Of a stretch of DNA of 64,000 nucleotides, positions 61,113 through 64,000 are shown piece after piece. The translations under genes and the position numbers were made by a program. Position 1 is the first letter of the stretch. Each line of letters opens with the position of its first letter. The notes beneath the pieces are model-generated. The model made no database searches, was not told the DNA's origin, and worked only from the letters and a program-made list of their open reading frames with translations. The stretch is from an uncultured Pelagibacteraceae bacterium (lineage in GTDB: Bacteria > Pseudomonadota > Alphaproteobacteria > Pelagibacterales > Pelagibacteraceae): positions 1 to 64,000 of the forward strand of contig CACJTN010000004.1 in assembly GCA_902596325.1 (NCBI GenBank), in the 5' to 3' direction.

Positions 61113-62446
61113 AGAATTTTTTCATTATCCAACCAATTCACATTAAAGTCAGAGTTTATAAATTTTTTATGGTTTAATAACTTTTTATGCAGATCTATAG
61201 TAGTAGTAATTCCATCAATAACAAATTCATCTAAAGATCTTTTGGTCCTTTGTATAGCCTCATATCTATCTCTACCATGACAGATTAGTTTGCAAATCAT
61301 ACTATCGTAGTATGGCGTTACCTTATAACCTTGATATATTGAACTATCTACCCGAGTTCTAAATCCTGATGGTTGATGACACATGGTTATTGTCCCTGGA
61401 GATGGTTGAAAGTTCTTACTCGCATCCTCTGCATTTATTCTACATTCGATTGCATGTCCTCTTGGCATTATATCACTTTGTTTTAATGATGTTTCTCCAT
61501 AAAAAGCTATCCTAATTTGCTCCTTAATAATATCTATTCCAGTCACAACTTCTGTTACAGGGTGTTCTACTTGAACTCTTGTATTCATTTCTAGAAAAAA
61601 GTATTTTCCATCTTCATATATAAATTCAACTGTCCCAGCTCCCTCATAACCAATTTTTTCAACCATTTTTACTGTTTTTTCTAATAAATCTTGTCTAACT
61701 TTCTCTGACAAGACTGGACTAGGAGTTTCTTCAATTAATTTCTGATGTCTTCTTTGAACAGAGCAGTCCCTTTCGTAAAGATGAACAGTTCTATTTTTGC
61801 CTGATAATATTTGAACCTCAATATGTCTCGGGTTTTGAAAGAATTTTTCGATATAAACTTCGTCATTAGCAAAGTATTTTTTCGCTTCTAATTTTGCATT
61901 TTTAAATTGTTGCTCAAACTCATTTTCATTATTAACTATCTTCATACCTCTACCGCCTCCGCCACCAGCAGCTTTTATCAATACTGGGAAACCAATATTT
62001 TTACATAATTTCTTTGCCTCGTTAACATCTGAAATTCCACCATCCGATCCTTCAATAATTGGTAAACCATGTTGTTTGGCGATTTTTTTTGCCTCAATTT
62101 TATCACCCATCATTTTTATTAATTTTGATGATGGGCCTACGAACTTGATATCATATTCTTCAAGAATTTTTACAAATTTGTAATTTTCAGACAAAAAACC
62201 ATAACCAGGATGCACCGCATCAGAATTAGTAAGTTCTACTGCAGACAAAATAGCGGGGATATTTAAATAACTATTTACAGGTTTATGCGATCCTATGCAT
62301 ATACTTTCATCAGCAAGTTTGACATGCATACTGTCTTTGTCTACATCAGAGTGGATCGCTACTGTCGATATACCCCACTCCTTACAAGCTCTAATTACTC
62401 TGACAGCTATTTCACCTCTATTAGCAATTAAAATTTTTTTAAACAT
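61109..62446 (-). CDS. accC: acetyl-CoA carboxylase biotin carboxylase subunit
   Basis: AccC carboxylates biotin on AccB with ATP and bicarbonate. The 445-residue protein has KILIANRGEIAVRVIRACKE, HPGYGFLSENYKFV, AAGGGGGRGMKIV (ATP loop), IEKFFQNPRHIEVQILSG, ERDCSVQRRHQKLIEETPSP and EMNTRVQVEHPVTEVVTGID. It starts on the last base of accB. It converges on DUF2155 with a 4-base overlap. Confidence 0.96.
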   Translation of the reverse strand: MFKKILIANRGEIAVRVIRACKEWGISTVAIHSDVDKDSMHVKLADESICIGSHKPVNSYLNIPAILSAVELTNSDAVHPGYGFLSENYKFVKILEEYDIKFVGPSSKLIKMMGDKIEAKKIAKQHGLPIIEGSDGGISDVNEAKKLCKNIGFPVLIKAAGGGGGRGMKIVNNENEFEQQFKNAKLEAKKYFANDEVYIEKFFQNPRHIEVQILSGKNRTVHLYERDCSVQRRHQKLIEETPSPVLSEKVRQDLLEKTVKMVEKIGYEGAGTVEFIYEDGKYFFLEMNTRVQVEHPVTEVVTGIDIIKEQIRIAFYGETSLKQSDIMPRGHAIECRINAEDASKNFQPSPGTITMCHQPSGFRTRVDSSIYQGYKVTPYYDSMICKLICHGRDRYEAIQRTKRSLDEFVIDGITTTIDLHKKLLNHKKFINSDFNVNWLDNEKIL

Positions 62447-62811
62447 TATTCTAGAATTATTAAATTTTGACCAAATTCTACTGGCGCTCCATCCTCAACA
62501 CAAATTTTTTTTACTACCCCCTCTGACGGGGATGGTATGTGATTCATAGTTTTCATTGCCTCTACTATCATAACAGTTTCACCCTTTTTAATTTTTTTTC
62601 CTTCAGTAACAAAAGTTTTTGCACCCGGCTCTGGTGCTAAATAAGCAGTACCAACTATTGGACTTTTAACTACCACATTGTCTAATGACACAAAATCTTC
62701 TTTAACTTCTTGTATCTCATCTGAAACATTTAAATTTTGTCCTTGAATTGACTTTTTTAACTCCTCTAGAGTTTGTATTAGTTTCAGTATAATTTTTTTA
62801 TCAATTTCCAT
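62446..62811 (-). CDS. accB: acetyl-CoA carboxylase biotin carboxyl carrier protein
   Basis: This 121-residue carrier has the biotinylated Lys87 in MIVEAMKTMNHIPSP, the thumb region SPIVGTAYLAPEPGAKTF, and a short N-terminal helix. It is shorter than typical AccB (about 150) because the linker between the helix and the biotinyl domain is reduced. It overlaps aroQ by 11 bases and accC by one. Confidence 0.94.
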   Translation of the reverse strand: MEIDKKIILKLIQTLEELKKSIQGQNLNVSDEIQEVKEDFVSLDNVVVKSPIVGTAYLAPEPGAKTFVTEGKKIKKGETVMIVEAMKTMNHIPSPSEGVVKKICVEDGAPVEFGQNLIILE

Positions 62812-63247
62812 TTTTCATTAAAGATTGCAATGCCTTTATGGCCAAAATATAACATTCTGCTCCTAAACCAAAAATTCCACCAGTTACAACTCCACTTAAT
62901 AAAGATTTCCGTCTAAATTCTTCTCTTTTGTAAATATTTGATATGTGCACCTCTATTATAGGTATTTTTAATATTTCTAATGCATCCCTTATCGAAACAG
63001 ATGTATGAGTAAACCCTGCAGCATTAATAATAACTCCGTGAAATTCATTTCTTACTTGTTGGATTTTATTTACAATTTCACCCTCAATATTTGACTGAAA
63101 AAACTCTATTTTGTCATTAAATTCTTCAGATAATTTAACACACTCATTTTCAATATCGTTAAGAGTATTTTTGCCATATTGGGATTGTTCTCTCTCCCCT
63201 AATAGATTAAGATTTGGACCATTTATAATTAGAATTTTTTTATTCAC
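62801..63247 (-). CDS. aroQ: 3-dehydroquinate dehydratase, type II, GTG start
   Basis: AroQ dehydrates 3-dehydroquinate in the shikimate pathway. The 148-residue protein has INGPNLNLLGEREQSQYG (catalytic Arg and Tyr), GVIINAAGFTHTSVSIRDAL and IEVHISNIYKREEFRRKSLL. The start is GTG at 63247. It leads the aroQ-accB-accC operon, common in proteobacteria. A TATAAT on the minus strand (63264-63259) lies so close that a very short leader is predicted. Confidence 0.95.
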   Translation of the reverse strand: MNKKILIINGPNLNLLGEREQSQYGKNTLNDIENECVKLSEEFNDKIEFFQSNIEGEIVNKIQQVRNEFHGVIINAAGFTHTSVSIRDALEILKIPIIEVHISNIYKREEFRRKSLLSGVVTGGIFGLGAECYILAIKALQSLMKNGN

Positions 63248-63263
63248 GGATGACTTATATTAT

Positions 63264-63482
63264 ATGATAAAAAAAAATAAAATAAAAATTAAAGTAAATG
63301 GTAAAAATTATCTTGTAAATAATAACTTCTCTTTAAATGAACTTATTAATAAGTTAGATATTCCGAAGAAAATGGTTGCAATAGAATTAAATAAAAAAAT
63401 TGTAGACAAAAAAAAGCTTAAAAAAATAATACTTAAACAAAAAGATTGTCTTGAAATAGTACACTTCATTGGCGGTGGTTGA
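63264..63482 (+). CDS. thiS: thiamine biosynthesis sulfur carrier protein ThiS
   Basis: ThiS carries sulfur as a C-terminal thiocarboxylate for thiazole formation. The 72-residue ubiquitin-fold protein starts MIKKNKIKIKVNGKNYLVNN and ends in HFIGGG, giving the required C-terminal Gly-Gly. The core is LNELINKLDIPKKMVAIELN. It is followed by thiG after 4 bases. It is divergent from aroQ with a 16-base gap. Confidence 0.93.
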   Translation: MIKKNKIKIKVNGKNYLVNNNFSLNELINKLDIPKKMVAIELNKKIVDKKKLKKIILKQKDCLEIVHFIGGG

Positions 63483-63486
63483 AATA

Positions 63487-64000
63487 TGAGTAAAGACAAA
63501 CTTATTATTGCTAATAAAGGATATAAATCTCGCCTCATAGTTGGAACTGGTAAATATAAAAATTTTTTAGAATGTTCTAAGTCAGTGAATCTTTCGGGTG
63601 CGGAAATAATTACTGTTGCTGTAAGAAGAGTAAATATATCTGACAAGTCAAAACCAATCTTGATGGATTATATTGACCCGAAAAAAATTACTTATCTACC
63701 AAATACTGCAGGTTGTTTTACGTCAGATGAAGCTTTAAGGACCCTTAGACTGGCTAGAGAAATAGGTGGTTGGAAATTAGTGAAATTAGAAGTTTTAGGT
63801 GATAAAAAAAATTTATTTCCTGACATGATAGAAACTCTTAAATCAACTGAGATTTTGGTTAAAGAGGGTTTTAAAGTGATGGTTTATTGTAATGATGATC
63901 CACTTATGGCCAAAAGGTTAGAAAATGTGGGTGCATCAGCAATAATGCCTCTAGCCTCACCCATCGGATCAGGTTTAGGAATTTTAAATAAAGTTAATTT
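63487..64000 (+). CDS. thiG: thiazole synthase ThiG, 3' truncated by window edge
   Basis: ThiG makes the thiazole phosphate of thiamine from DXP, dehydroglycine and ThiS thiocarboxylate. The 171 residues visible match the family: [44 protein letters not shown], the Schiff-base Lys in [25 protein letters not shown] and [14 protein letters not shown]. The gene runs off the right edge without a stop. SAR11 is known to make the thiazole part but to need an exogenous pyrimidine precursor. Confidence 0.95.

Noticed and set aside
1-64000. tRNA or rRNA genes, CRISPR arrays, insertion sequences, prophage, toxin-antitoxin or defence genes
   Set aside because: The gaps are too short or lack any cloverleaf, repeat-spacer or terminal inverted repeat pattern, and no product of these classes is among the coding frames.

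Overview
The window reads as a piece of a streamlined, free-living marine alphaproteobacterium, most likely of the SAR11 clade (Pelagibacterales). The evidence is the strong A+T bias, genes packed with gaps of a few bases or with 4-40 base overlaps, a tandem glycine riboswitch ahead of the glycine cleavage genes, many EamA permeases, a high-expression HAAT-type ABC transporter, and alphaproteobacterial gene orders (rlmE-guaB, pepA facing lptF-lptG, NDUFA12-DUF2155-accC, purN-purM-DUF2066-hda). I see no tRNA or rRNA gene, insertion sequence, prophage, CRISPR array or attachment site, and no non-coding gap longer than about 205 bases.

Layout. 1-4445: rRNA methylation (rlmE, cut by the left edge), GMP synthesis (guaB, a TPR protein, guaA with a frameshift) and panB. 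4442-8875: TerC protein, TPR protein, the 5-oxoprolinase genes pxpA and pxpB-pxpC transcribed divergently, and an EamA permease. 8887-13396: glycine riboswitch and gcvT-gcvH-gcvP. 13402-18362: a lipid modification locus (amine-oxidase-like flavoprotein, DUF1365, CFA-type methyltransferase, DUF3833 lipoprotein, SDR, TspO) of the kind linked elsewhere to light or singlet-oxygen stress. 18365-22057: FOXRED1-like flavoprotein, a small membrane protein missed by a length cutoff, periplasmic MsrA, NAD-dependent formate dehydrogenase, HPP protein. 22263-27366: complete liv-type ABC transporter plus a 28-residue membrane microprotein. 27369-33088: SufU/NifU-like scaffold, EamA-amidinotransferase-threonine aldolase set, MFS and EamA permeases.

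33078-42529, minus strand: DUF255 thioredoxin-like protein, an HD-domain diiron-oxygenase-like protein, purF-cvpA, an RND/MMPL exporter, dnaB, and the ribosomal proteins L9, S18 and S6. 42617-45193: fabD-fabG-acpP-gmk. 45169-52419, minus: rsmA, pdxA, surA-like, lptD, lptG, lptF. 52479-59432: pepA-ndk, purN-purM, DUF2066, hda, aspS. 59439-64000: orphan NrdJ-type C-terminal domain protein, NDUFA12, DUF2155, accC-accB-aroQ, and thiS-thiG cut by the right edge.

Two themes tie genes together. One is glycine and one-carbon metabolism: glycine-sensing gcv operon, threonine aldolase beside a glycine-consuming amidinotransferase, FOXRED1-like flavoprotein, formate dehydrogenase and purN. The other is purine synthesis, spread over guaB, guaA, purF, purN, purM and gmk. 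I find no clearly unknown multi-gene system. The best leads are a start-codon-sequestering helix in the gcv riboswitch, near-identical palindromic -10 elements in two very short divergent gaps, two unlisted small membrane proteins, a PhnZ-like protein lacking the phosphonate-recognition residues, an IMP dehydrogenase without CBS domains, and the guaA frameshift at an A run.
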